Below, in pieces: positions 1 to 11,954 of a stretch of 64,000 bases of DNA (the first letter of the stretch is position 1; each line of letters starts with the position of its first letter). The notes beneath the pieces were generated by a model. That model was given only the letters and a program-made list of their open reading frames with translations. It made no database searches and was not told where the DNA came from. Both the position numbers and the translations under genes were made by a program. The stretch comes from Aphanomyces cochlioides (taxonomy: Eukaryota > Oomycota > Saprolegniomycetes > Saprolegniales > Verrucalvaceae). The stretch lies in assembly GCA_019828595.1 (NCBI GenBank), contig JAHQRK010000010.1, positions 62,001-126,000 of the forward strand. The letters are read 5' to 3'.

Positions 1-1090
1 AAAGACCGCCACGAGCATGCTGTTGTAGCGTCTTCACATAAAATTCATCGTGTGCACAACGGCGCCGTCGAAGACCAACCAGAGGCTGCGCACAACGCGC
101 TAGGAGCGTATCATTGTCACGGTGACGATAAGTGATGGCTGGAATGCGCCCGCGAGCTCGAAAATGCGAAATAGTCTTGAGATCTGCGTCGGAAATATGC
201 CGCGGTACGACTAAGAGCGCCGGGTATGTAGCCGATAGTCGAAATGTTTGATTGATGTGCGAGATACGAAATCCACCGCTGTTGCTTGGATCTCGAGCTG
301 CCACAGAAGTTGACGATCTGGTCAAATCCATGCGAGCTGATTCCGCCTCCTCAATTTCGCGGGCATTTGCATCGTTTGTCTCGATTGTTTCGTAGGCAAA
401 GGCGAGCGGTGCGGCTTGGTGCAGACTTTCGAGCCGCTCGATCAATCGCGAGTGAAGCGATCTACATCATGAGCAATGCTTCAGCGTATCTGGGGCCACG
501 GACTTACATGGATGCGCCATTCACGCGTACATGAAACTGAAGGATCTCAAAGTTCTTGCATGCGATTTCTAGGCTGTTTGTGTTCTCCTGGGCATCTCCG
601 CCAACTCTTTCAGGCCCATTCGTCATCCCCAAGCTGAAGCCAACGTGGCTCATCGCGCTTGCCGTCGCGCGAGGATCTTGAAAAACTACTTCCGCTATGT
701 TGCATAACGCAATGTCGGCTGATTTGCGCCGCGACGACACCGTTTTCTATAGATTTCGTCAGCTTGCAATGACTTGTCTTCGTTGGATCAATACCGGGTA
801 CGGAACGAATAGCAAGCGGAACGTTGTTAAGCATAGGAATCCTTTTTGATGTTGATCTTGTGGCAGGATTTGAACCACATGAGTCATGCAGTCGATTGTC
901 TCGCCAAAGTAAAGGTCACTTGACGTCAATGAAACGCTGGCTGGCGCGATCGTCTACGCGTGGCCAAATTGTTTGTTATATTGTGAGGTCGATTGTACCT
1001 CTCGAGATGCCTCGCAGGTTTCCACCGCCGTCCATGAATCATCATCAATCACCATCAACTCCAGGCGCTCTTGCTGGATCCAAATACGTT
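1..1090 (-). CDS. Myotubularin-family phosphoinositide phosphatase, N-terminal part (runs off left edge)
   Basis: Reading the minus strand through short introns gives a PH-GRAM domain followed by the start of a myotubularin phosphatase domain. Exons I can join are about 999-1090, 795-953, 508-746 and 1-461, with introns of 45 bases (954-998), 48 (747-794) and 46 (462-507, donor GTAAGT). The GRAM part shows KGFLCLTTFRLLFVPY and NSLEIACKNFEILQFHV. The following part shows FRISHIN, then YPALLVVPRHISDADL, FRARGRIPAI and ARCAQPLVG, which are hallmark myotubularin strings. Family members remove the 3-phosphate from PI3P and PI(3,5)P2 on endosomes. The Cys-x5-Arg active site lies beyond position 1, so whether the enzyme is active or a dead paralogue cannot be judged here. 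The 5' end is uncertain: an acceptor-like AG sits at 1091-1092 and the first exon upstream of it was not found. Confidence 0.85.
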
Positions 1091-1339
1091 CTTAGTCCGG
1101 ATAGAAGAAGCTAAAGAATGAATGCATCCGCGGCCAACGGCTCCAAGAACTTCCCCCAAATGCGACAAAGTCATGAAGGGGAAATACCAATTTATGGTCT
1201 TAGAAAGATATGCAGAGAGAAAGGCACATGACGAATTCAATGTACTATGCAGATTTAATTGAGTTCCACGTGTTTCTCTACTGGGAACGGTAGCTCGCCA
1301 GGATCATCGTTGAGAAAGCGAGGGGGATGTCGAGAGCGT

Positions 1340-1892
1340 TTAGCATCCCGTCGACTTCTTCGTCGCCAAGATCAACGCCACGATCAAACCGTACAAACCC
1401 AAGGCTTCGGCGAAAATCAAGATCAAAATCATGCCGACAAAGAGCTTTTCTTGTTGACCGACAGCACGCACACCCGCATCACCGACCACGCCAATAGCCA
1501 TACCAGCAGCCAAGCCACTGAGTCCGCAGCACAAACCGGCAGCCAAGTGAGCAAAACCAGTGTAGGATCCGTACACGGTTTCCTTGCCGTTTGGCACATC
1601 GATCGAGCCTTGGATAATAACAGCGACAATCAAACCGTAAATACCCAACACACCAGCCATAATGACTGGAATGATGTTGCGCATGACTAATTCAGGGCGC
1701 ATGACACCCATCGAGGCAATACCGACGCCGGACTTGGCCGTACCATACGCAGCACCCAAGTCTATTTGAGAGATTAAGATAAGCATTTCCTCAACGAGCC
1801 TTACTCGCAAAGACCAAGGCGGACGTGACGCCCATAAAGCCAAAGAAGGGAGCCGATGTGGGACACAATTCCGAAGCGAGGAGCGACAGCAT
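1340..1892 (-). CDS. V-type H+-ATPase 16 kDa proteolipid subunit c
   Basis: Two exons (1805-1892 and 1340-1761) joined across a 43-base intron (1762-1804) encode 169 residues, the usual length for this subunit. The start ATG at 1892 gives a short N-terminus, then [16 protein letters not shown] and [14 protein letters not shown]. Four hydrophobic helices follow. The fourth carries [20 protein letters not shown], which contains the conserved glutamate that carries the proton. The protein forms the rotating c-ring of the Vo sector and so helps acidify vacuoles and endosomes. A longer open frame continues upstream to 1993, but that reading uses intron sequence and gives unrelated residues, so I chose the spliced form. 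A V-ATPase accessory protein is encoded at 22.1-23.1 kb in the same window. Confidence 0.95.
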
Positions 1893-2088
1893 CTTCTTGA
1901 CCTCTCGAACGAAAATACGAAAATGCCAGAAAGAAACAGCCACAAAACCCCCCTTGCATACAAAAAACAAGTAAAAAAGCGCGGGGGTTTCAACCCTGCG
2001 AAACTAAATATAGAACCATTTCGAATAAATAGTGTAATAAAATTAATTACTGTAACATGGTTTTAACCACCGCACCCCTTCTCACTTT

Positions 2089-2101
2089 AAACCCTAAACC
2101 C
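2089..2101. promoter_or_regulatory. Telo-box-like element AAACCCTAAACCC
   Basis: The plus strand reads AAACCCTAAACCC, followed by CTTCAACCCTGAC. It lies about 200 bases upstream of the V-ATPase c start codon. In plants such telo-boxes occur in promoters of housekeeping genes, and TTTAGGG is also a telomere unit. A promoter role here is inference; it could equally be a short interstitial telomeric scar. Confidence 0.35.
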
Positions 2102-2203
2102 TTCAACCCTGACTCGCAACGACTGCACCCTGATTGCCGACGAGGTTTTCGCTCGACCATGAAGAAAACCTGTAAACTCAACCAGACCGACCCATAAAGG
2201 AGA

Positions 2204-2263
2204 GAAAAGTGGCTGTCGCTCAAGTTGTCAAATGAATATGAAAAGTGGCTGTCGCCCAAGTTG
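2204..2263. repeat. 24-base direct repeat, two copies
   Basis: Copies at 2204-2227 and 2240-2263 both begin GAAAAGTGGCTGTCGC and differ at one base. They are spaced 36 bases start to start. Function unknown; probably a small local duplication. Confidence 0.7.
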
Positions 2264-2853
2264 CTTTGGTTGGTACACTTGAAGTATCAATACTTTTCAA
2301 AGTTGATGTTGGTTTCGGTAGAGCTTGACAAGGCTGTCTGTCAGTTAGATTCTTGGGTTGTCCGCAAAGACAAGTTAATGCGAAACTGACGCGACTGTTT
2401 GTCATGGTTCTCATCATGTAAAAATAGATTTTCTCCATACTATCTGAATTGAGCTCTAAGGTCTTCATGCCTGAGAGCCCACGTGTGCTTTTTTCTACAC
2501 CTAGCTCTTGGCACCATTATCGCCATCTCTCTTGTGCTTCACTGCTCTTCAACTTTCCATCCACGACGACATCCTGACGAGGGTGCGGGTTGCTCTTCTA
2601 TCACTCTTTGAATTCGGCATAAAGATTGGAGTTTATATAGTGTGTATAGTCAGATGCTAATTACGGATCTGGGTGCCAGTATTCATTTTCACAAGTTCCC
2701 TATCCCCTGCCCACTCTCATTTTCACGGCAAGAAATGATTCCAGTTTCATGACGAACCCCCTCAACCCACTGAGACATAAAACGCTAGCTTGTCAACCCC
2801 TGCCCCCCCCCAAATAAGAAAAATGATGCACTTGCTTGATGCATTTGACGAAT

Positions 2854-5800
2854 CTACTTTTTCAGCACAACCATCGCGACTATGCCGACAACTACCACCA
2901 ATGCTGCAGCCCCAACAATTACAATAGTATTGTCAGGAGCAGCAGCAGCTGGAGGAACGTCGCGAGGGCGAGGCACGCTTCGTGCAGACGCTACCGGTGC
3001 TGAATGGCTATGGTCTTTCTTGCCATTTGTTTCAACAGGTTGATTGCCATCGTTCTCGACGACGTCAACGACCAGCATTAACCGCTTCCACTTGGATTCA
3101 CTTGCCATGTGCACAGCTTCCATCAAACTTGTATCGGAGGACACGACTGCAACATCGCCTTCATCGTCTTCATATTTCAATAAAATTTCCACATCGCGCG
3201 AAAGATTCATCTTGGCACGCACTTCGTCTTGCAAAACTTTTAAGCTGTCGTAGCGACTGCGAATGCGATGGACATGACCCTTGTGATCTTTGACTTTGAA
3301 CAAAAATGTTCCCGCCACGGAAATAGCCGTACTTGGGCTTGCACTAATGACCGAGACCGAATCACCCAAATCTGTGAACATGTTGTGTTGTGCTGTAGTT
3401 TCAGGCAGCTCGTGGCGTGACTCAGTTCGCTCGAAGTCTTCAATAGTACCGACAGAGGCCGTATCGTCAAAATCGTCACCACCCATTTCTTCTTGCATTG
3501 TCATGGCAGATTGCCAAAACTTCTTCCACTCACTAGCATTTGGACCATCTGCAGCACCAAATTGACCGAACGTCAAACAAAGCACGTCAGCCATTCCGAC
3601 TACACGTCTTGATGAAGGATCAACAATAGGAACAAACAATTCACGGGTTTCTTTCATGACGTGAAGACCTTCCAAAATACTTGCCGTAGGTGGCATTGTT
3701 ACGGGCTGAGGAGTCATCACTTCGCCCACACGAGTCGTCTCAGCAGATCGAGATCGTGCAATGAGTTTCTTGAGTAAATCTTTTGGAGTGAGCATACCAA
3801 TCACGGTAGATCCATCCATGACAACAGCAGCTGTTCGAGACGAGCCCATCATTTTAGCCGCTTCACGCACTGGAGTGTCGATGCTTACAATCGGTGGCGG
3901 CATATTTTTCTCCACAGCCATCGCCACGGTCGGTCGACGCATGGTTTCAATCCATTTCGCAGCTGTGTCTTGATGTCCTAATCCACGCTTCAATTCTTCC
4001 GCAAATGCGTCAGCCTTGGTTTGACTTCGCTCCATAACTGCGATTGCATCTTGCAAACATTTTGAAATATCCAAGAGTCCGTTGACACGGCCGCTCGGAT
4101 CAATAACAGGCAAATGCTTGAATTGGCCTTGAAGCATAAGATTCAACGCATCTGTAGCTGGATCAGTAGTTCTTACACAGGTTGGTGATGATGTCATGAC
4201 TGACGAAACAAGGCACTCAGCAGGATCAATGTCCTGAGCCAACACCCGGCGCGTCACATCTGTTGGAGTCAAAATGCCCATGACTTCACCGGAGGCATTG
4301 ACCACGATGCAGGCTTCAACACGAGCACGACGCAGTCGAGTGGCTGCTTCAGACACTGTAATGTTATCTGGAAGTAGGGTAACCTTGCTCGGACGCAACG
4401 CTTCAACAGTCAAGATAGGTTCTTGCTGGGAAGGCTGGCGTTGGATACGAGCGATAGAGCCTGACACGGATGGAGTTGGCTCCTCTGCAGACAGTGTCAT
4501 ATCCCAGAATGTTAGCCATTCTTCGTCGGAGCCTTTCGCGAATGAGCCATAGCTCAAAGATAAGACGTCGACGAGGCCAACAATTCGTGAGGTGGCAGAT
4601 TGAACAACAGGCAAGTTCAAAAAGTTGTTTTCATGCATAATATGGAGCGCATCCAGAACAGTCATCGAGGGGTCAACAGATTCAGGGTTCTTAGTCATGA
4701 TATCAGCAACAACAGTGCGAGAAATATCCAATCCACCACCGACAACACGAAGCAAAACATCTTTTGGAGTCACAATACCCACCAATTGTTTTGACGGACC
4801 GCTCACAACCAAGGCTGCTTTTTTAGATGAAGCCATTTGACGTGCCACTTGCAGGATGGTATCAGTTGGGTTGACGAGAGGTGGTCCCATTGCTTCACCG
4901 TCGATGATTGATTGCAGAGAGGGCGACATCAAACCTCGCTTCTGGACATCTGCGCTGTCAAGACGCCGAATGGCATCGTACAAACATTTTTGGATTTTCA
5001 GCATGCCCACGACACGGTGATTTGCGTCAACAACTGGTAAATGGCGGAATTTTCCGTCAAGCATCATGAACATAGCGTCCATGGCGCTATCACTTTCTTG
5101 GACAAACTTGGGGGATCCAGTCATGGCTTCCTCAACACTGATCATGCTCGGATCATTACCCAGGGCCACCACGCGGCGAGTAACGTCAGTATCAGTGAGA
5201 ATACCCAATAGTCCACCTTCACGAGAGACAACAAGGGCCGAGTCGGCTTTTTCAGCTTTCATGGCAACTGCAGCCTCCCGCACACTAATATCGGCCAAAA
5301 CTGTCGTCGCAGGCGTGGGTAGAAGCTTGGACACTGGACGTACATCGCCAGAGCGCTTCTGGGTCTTTTCTGTTCTAGCATTGACGAAATTGCCAGTCTT
5401 GGAGTGGTAACTGATATCACTAGAGACAGACGCAGTTCCATCGTCGTCCACTTCCAGCGAAGATTCCCAAAATGATTTCCAATCACTCGGTGTTCCCTTC
5501 GCAAAGGAGCCATAACTGACCGAGAGTATGTCAATCAAACCAATCGCTTGAGAATCTGTCGCCGACCGAACAACTGGAATATGGAGGTTCTTAGAATCAT
5601 GCATGACATGCATGGCATCAACAACAGTGGTGGCGCTGTAAACGCACTGAGGAGACTGGAGCATGACGTCAATCACAGCAGTTGTGTGAATTGGTTTTGC
5701 CTTGGCCAAAACGTTTGCCAACATTTGATCAGGTGTTAGCATTCCCAATAGTTGGCCTCGTTCGTCAACAACCACAGCAGCCTTTTTGGTCTCTGCCATT

Positions 5801-8800
5801 AATTTTGCTGCCGAATAAACCGATGTGTAAGGCAATACACGCGGGCAGGCAATATCACCGTCAAGAATAGACTGGACATCGGGGGAAAATAATCTATGGA
5901 CCATTGGGCCTAAGCGCTTCAAACGAGGATTTTGTGCCAACTCACGAGCAGTGGACTTCGTGGTCGATTCGACTTTACGAATTGCATCATATAAGCACTT
6001 CGCAATATGCAACACTCCCACCACCATACTTTGATGATCGACTACAGGAAGATGGCGAAATTTTCCAGCCAACATAGTACAGAGAGCATCAATTGCAGAG
6101 TCGTTGTTTGTTACAAACTGAGGTTGAGGAGTCATGATGCTTTGGACATATGTAGCATCCGGGGATAAATTACGGGAAAGCACACGATTCGTCAAATCAG
6201 TACCTGTGACAATACCAGCTAGAGCACCCGACGAAGAAATAACCAACACAGAGTCAGTCTTCTCACGCACCATTGTTCTTGACAACTCACGAACTGTCAG
6301 TGTTTCGCTGACGGTAATGGCTTTGGATGGACGCAGACTAGCAACTGTGCGTTCCGCACTAGCCAAAGGTTGCTGTTTGGGCTTCTCCATCGTTGGTTGT
6401 TCGATTTGAAAGGATGCATTCCAAAACTCTTCCAATTTTTCTCGACTATCACCGTAAATTACGCTGAATGAACCGTAACTCATCGACAGGACATCGACCA
6501 TACCAACTGCAACGCCATTAGAGAGAAGAACAGGAAGATTAAGGCTTGCTGACTCATGCATGATTTGCATAGCTTCAAGAACAGGCATATCAGGATCCCC
6601 GAATTCAGGATCCAAAAGCATGACTTGGTCTACGGTGGTTGTTTTAGGGTCCAATCCTTGAGCAATTACGCGAATAGCTAATTCATTTGGAGAAAACAAT
6701 CCGATAAGATGCTGCCCTTCCAAAACCATACTCGCTTTTCTCGTTTCTGCCATTAATGTTGCCGCTTCGTAGACTGTTGTTTGACGCGATACTTGTGGCG
6801 CAGGTGTGTCCTTTTGAAGAATTGTTGACAACGTCAACGAAGTTGATAGCATTTTATCCATCATGGGACCAATGACACTCTTCAATTGTTTTGTCTTGAG
6901 TTGTTGCTCCAAATTTTTCTGCAGCGCCTCAGTCGCCATAGAAGCTTGCTCCATTCGCTTGATGGCGTCGAACAAGCATTTACCGATGCTCAAAATTCCA
7001 ACGACAGCAGATTGGTCAACTACGGGCAAATGCCGGAAATGTCCTTCATGCATGAGTACCATTGCTTCCAAAGCGCTGTCATAAGGGCTGACAAATTTAA
7101 TGTTGGGTGTCATGACATCACATACTTTGGTAAATTGAGAGGATTTGTTTAAAGCCACAACTCGTCGACAAATGTCGTTGTCAGTCAATATGCCAACTAA
7201 AGTACCGTCTCCACTGACAGCCAAAACTGCATCAGTCACTTTCGATCGCATCAATTGACAACATTCGTAAATAGTTGCTTGATCCGAAATCGTGTGAGCA
7301 GGAGCGGGTCGAAGATTAGACACAGGAGTTGGTGATGATTTCAATGCTGCATTCACAGCATTTGTTTTTTCGGTTCTTCCAAACACTTTTGACGCATTGG
7401 AGCTTGTGCTCGCAACAGACGCGTTGTCATCGAAGTCACCACTGTTATTGAACGACACTTCAGCAAATTGCCCGAACTGATCGCCATCAGAGGAGGAAAA
7501 CGCGTGGCAAGCTAAAGACAGAACATCTGTAAGGCCCACAACAACATTGTTTTCATCAACAATGGGCAAGTTCAAAAATTTTCCATCATGCATAATGTGG
7601 AATGCATCGATGATTGTTGTAGACACTGTAGCCGAGTCGGGATCTGATGTCATTACCTTTTGCACACGAGTTGTAGCAAGAGGAATTCCAGCAGCAATGA
7701 CTCTAACCAAGACATCTTTGGGAGTCAGAATACCCAACAAAGCGCCATCTTGGTCGACAACAAGTGCTGCTTTACGACTTTCAGCCATCAAAGCGACGAC
7801 ATCTTCCAATATATCATCAGGGGCAACAAGAGGTGGCATTGTTGACGAGGATATGACGTCTCGGAGAGTTGGGGATGACAATCTCTCGAGCATTGGGCCT
7901 AACATAGCTAACGCTGCTCCACTGACATTCAAATCTTTAGTTAATGACTTTGATGATTCATGAGCTTGCTCAAGCCGTTTGATCGCAGCGTGTAAACATT
8001 TTGTGACATTAAGCAAGCCAACAACAACCCCAGAAGTGGAGTCGGTCACAGGCAAATGGCGGAAGCGACCTTGCAACATAATGTTCAAAGCATCTGTCGC
8101 TTTGTCATCAGAGGCCACACATCTAGGCTGGCGAGTCATGACAGAAGACACTGTTGTCGTGGCTGGATCCAATTTCATGCCAATTACTCGGCGAGTTACG
8201 TCGGTGTCAGAGATAATTCCTTCAATAGTTCCGTTCGAACTAACCACAAGTACAGCAGCAGTTCGATTCTTTTTCATCACTTGAGCAGCTTCAACAATAG
8301 TGATGTGACCTTCGATAGTAACAGGCTTTGCAGGTCGCAAACGTGCGACTGAACGAGCTGTGTCATCGGACTCGTTGATGGGTGTAGCACGCGACGAAAC
8401 TGTTGACCTTGCTTTCGAAAACTTCGATGCTTGAGAAACTTTTGATCGCACAGAAATAGCTTGAGAATGAGCAGAAGTATTCGACTCGATTGATCCACTT
8501 CTTGGTCGGCGAACATCTGCAGGCACGACATGAGCTGATGCTTTCTTTTGAGCGATTGCTACTGTTGGATGAGCGACAGTAGCGGGGGCAATAATTGCTG
8601 GAGGATTAATGTCTACAGTGTGATTAGTGATCGCAGGACTTGGTGAGACATTAGCAGCAGCAGGTTGAGCCGTGATTACAGGTTTCACAACGACATTGTT
8701 CGCTGCAGGTGGTGGAGCAGGCACCACTGGTTCCTGAACAACTGGTTCAACTGGAGTCGGAAGAGCCTTTTTGTTTTCACGCTTAAATTTTGACAGTTTT

Positions 8801-11800
8801 TTCTGAAGGACGTCCAATTGCGATTGAATATGGGCACATTTTTCGAAGTCCTTTCTTTGCATGGCTTGGTTGAGAGAGACATTTAAGTTTGAAATCTCAG
8901 CTTCCACTTCTTCAGGAGTTTGTTTGGTCTTTCTCACAGCAACTAATTTGTCTAATTTTTCTTGCAATTGCCCGCACAGTTCAAATTGGCGGTCGGCCAT
9001 AGCTTTTACAATTTCTTCATTCATGGAAGAAATTCGAGCATCCAATTCGTGCGACTCCAGCTCATTCAGATCTTCTGGCATATTACGTCGAAATTCTTGC
9101 AGGGCGACCAATTTTGTCTGAACGGCGGAACATTCTGCAAACTTCTTCTGCGCAGCCAATCGCTCCATTTCAGCTGTCAGTTCAGCGATTTCAGCATCTA
9201 CTTCTTTTGGAGTTCGGACCATGCGTCGAGCTTCCAAAGTGGCATCCAAGTCCTTTTGCAACGATGAACAAACTTCAAACTGTTTCTTTGACGCAGCGAC
9301 TTCAATGGCTGCTTCAATCTCTTTGATTCGTTCATCAAGTTCTTTGGGTCCCATCCCTGCGAATGGGTGAAGAAGGTCTTTCTTTCGGACAATATATCCC
9401 CGAGCCAAAGCCTGAATTTTGATCGCAGATCGGTTTTTTAATCGATGTTCAACAAGCATTTTCTTGTATTTGCTTCTTGCTGTGTATCCGCGAGCCATTT
9501 TCATCACTGTGTATGCGGCTGAACGAAGCATACCCAGCTGTTTTTGAGCTCGCCAACCACGGACTGCACTCTGAATGACAATAGCAGCTGAATTTCGTTT
9601 CAACACCATGCGCCATCGTTGTAGAGTTCGGACTGCAGAAACCTCACGCAAGAGCTTCAAACGCTTCAACTTTTCAGCAACCGAACGCTTCAGGAAAACC
9701 TTTGTCTTGCCCATTTGCCATTGATCTTTGCCTTCATTGAGCATTTCAGAGATAGAGGTCACAAGTTCATTGATATCTTCAGAATGTGGAGCCAAGGCCA
9801 AATAATCATAGAAAAATACATCGTGGTCTTCACGAAGACCAAAACCCTTTTGACGGATCTGAATAGCTTCCATCATACCCGAGTACTTCAGCTGCCGAAC
9901 GCACTGGGCTCCATCTAATGTTCGGGGCAATTTTTCTTCATTGGGCTTAATGCATCGAATATAGCGAGGAGTGGCACGGGACAATTTAGACATGAGCTCT
10001 TGCAATTGGTATCGGAACTGAGCACCGACCGATATTTCACGCAATGTGCGGGTCTTTTTGTCTGCAGCAGCATTTTCTGAAGGGCGACGAGATGCTGCAC
10101 TTGGAGCTGCAGGCTTCGAAGAAGCACGGCGAGATATCGCTTCGACAGCTTGTAAATTTGAATCAACCATCGAAGGAAGCCACGAATTGGCCGATTGTTT
10201 AATCAATTCCTTCATGTCGTCATTCAAGTCTTCGTTGTTTTTGTCATTGAACCCTGTTGCGTCGTAAATGACATCTCCGGCATAATGCCGAATGCCGAAG
10301 GCAAAAGCAGCATCGACCTTGGGTTGAATGTATGATTCGTGATGAGAAGTACCAAAGGTTAAATGCAAGTAGCTGACGAATTTCTTGTTGGCTTCGTCGC
10401 CCTTAATGCGCCACACATCGTCCAAGGCAATGAAAACACCTGGCTTACCACCTGGCTTGCCTTCGAGTAATTCTAATGTGCCTTGATTGTCTTGGAAACG
10501 AATGTGCGCCCAGTCAATACCTTCGCGGGTGTATTCTTCTTGTTCAACTTCCAGCATGTGTTGGTTGAAATGTCGTTGGAGCTTCTCATTGGCAAAGTTG
10601 ATACACAATTGCTCGAATGTGTTCCACTCAAATTTCTCAAAGCCATAAATATCCAAAACACCAATGAAGCCCCACTTTTGAGATGGTTGAGAGATGGTTC
10701 GATTTAATTCTGTCACCAACCACATAAAGAGAGATGAATAAATTGTTTTCGCGAGAGCGTCTCTCTTGTCGCGGGCTTGAGATGCATTTTGAGTTTGAAC
10801 AATCACTTTGCCACCAACAAACAGCTGACGAGTACACAAAGCATTTTGTAGAGCATCTTCTTGAACTTGTAGAAGAGACGCCACCTTTGCCAATGATTGG
10901 AGGGATTCTCCGCCCTTTGGAAGGCAAGTTTCTTGTTGGACATCAAAGTCAACGTTACCAAGATGTAAAATAGCCGCAAGCATTTCGAACACATGCATTT
11001 GCAAATCAGAGGAAATACCAATTGTTGTCATACAGTGTTTCGTCAGCTCGAATTCTTTCTTTTCGTCTCTACGTATGCAATTAGTATCACAACTAAATAA
11101 TACATTAACGTACTTTCCAGGCAGAACAAAGCATCCACTGTGCTTCAAGTATTCGTAGTCTTGAGGCTGGGCCAGGCTCAGACGCGCTTTCATTTCGTCG
11201 TCGGCGCCTGCTAATAATTGATAGAAGATGTGATAGTTTCTTTCGTCCAAACTTTGTGTCACAATACGAGTCTTTTCCAGCAAGAAGTTCATGATTTCAG
11301 CACCAGCAATTTTCCCATGCTTGTCAAACTGAATCTCGATAAATTTTCCAAATCGACTGGAGTTATCATTACGAAGGGTTTTCGCATTTCCAAAGGATTC
11401 CAGCAGAGGATTCGAGTCCAATACCTTTTGCTCTAGGGAAACGCCACCTATCCAAATGTCATGCAAGGGAATGCGAGCGATTGTAACGCACCAGTGACAG
11501 CATGACCGCTTGTCGTAACTCGAGCTAAGTATTGCATGATGACCTTGGTTGTTTCTGTCTTCCCGGCGCCACTTTCACCACTGATGATAATACTTTGATC
11601 ATTTGGGCTAGTAGCACTCGAGAGAATCAATTCCTCGAAGGCAGTCTTGACTGTTTCAAAAACGTGCGGCTTATTGCCATTTGTGTTTTTGTGGTAGTAG
11701 TCCATCGTAGCTTCCGAGTACATGCCTTCAATACTGCGGTATGGATTGATACTGATGAGAATCGGACCAACAAACGTATAGATCAAGTCGTGGTCATATC

Positions 11801-11954
11801 GGCTGTGGAGACTTCGCAAGAGATTGTCTTCCGACAAATCCGACAGCGTTAATAAGTCGTCAATTTGCCACGATGAATCTGCATTCACAGCTTTTTGTTC
11901 CCGTGCTTTCTTGAGGCGATCCGACCTATTGGTCTTGGCCTTACCCTTCTGCAT
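2854..11954 (-). CDS. Giant myosin fused to UVR-like repeats, ~20 CBS motifs, PB1 domain and tail anchor
   Basis: Exon 1 is 11492-11954. A 44-base intron (11448-11491) restores the reading frame into a very long second exon. A second, in-frame 45-base intron (11069-11113) is evident inside that exon, leaving 3,003 residues. The motor domain (about 1-740) has the P-loop GESGAGKT, switch I NDNSSRFGKF and switch II DIYGFE. Four IQ-like motifs (about 742-829) should bind calmodulin-type light chains. Next come four short UVR-like repeats (about 840-1022), a low-complexity Pro/Ala/Ser linker, ten CBS pairs (about 1174-2769) arranged as five four-CBS blocks, a PB1 domain (about 2850-2934) and one C-terminal membrane helix ending VVLKK. 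CBS pairs commonly bind adenosine nucleotides and PB1 domains mediate pairing. Known myosin families give the motor role; cargo and membrane are unknown. Tail anchoring would hold the C-terminus in a membrane with the motor in the cytosol. Confidence 0.92.

Larger units (their letters stand above)
1893..2853. other. Intergenic: upstream of V-ATPase c and downstream of the giant myosin
   Basis: I see no convincing gene. Open frames at 2047-2259 and 2220-2468 (minus) have no recognisable content. The stretch holds a telomere-like box (2089-2101), a 24-base direct repeat (2204-2263) and a C-rich run near 2800. It probably contains the promoter of the V-ATPase c gene and the 3' untranslated end of the myosin gene. 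Confidence 0.5.

Noticed and set aside
845..905. A tRNA-like string (GGTTCAAATCC on the minus strand) suggesting a tRNA 3' half
   Set aside because: The flanking bases cannot form the T-stem or acceptor stem, and the segment reads as the GRAM domain of the myotubularin gene.
2854..11447. The giant frame as a pure assembly or repeat artefact
   Set aside because: The five CBS blocks are clearly diverged from each other, and domains before and after fit known families, so collapse or expansion error is unlikely.
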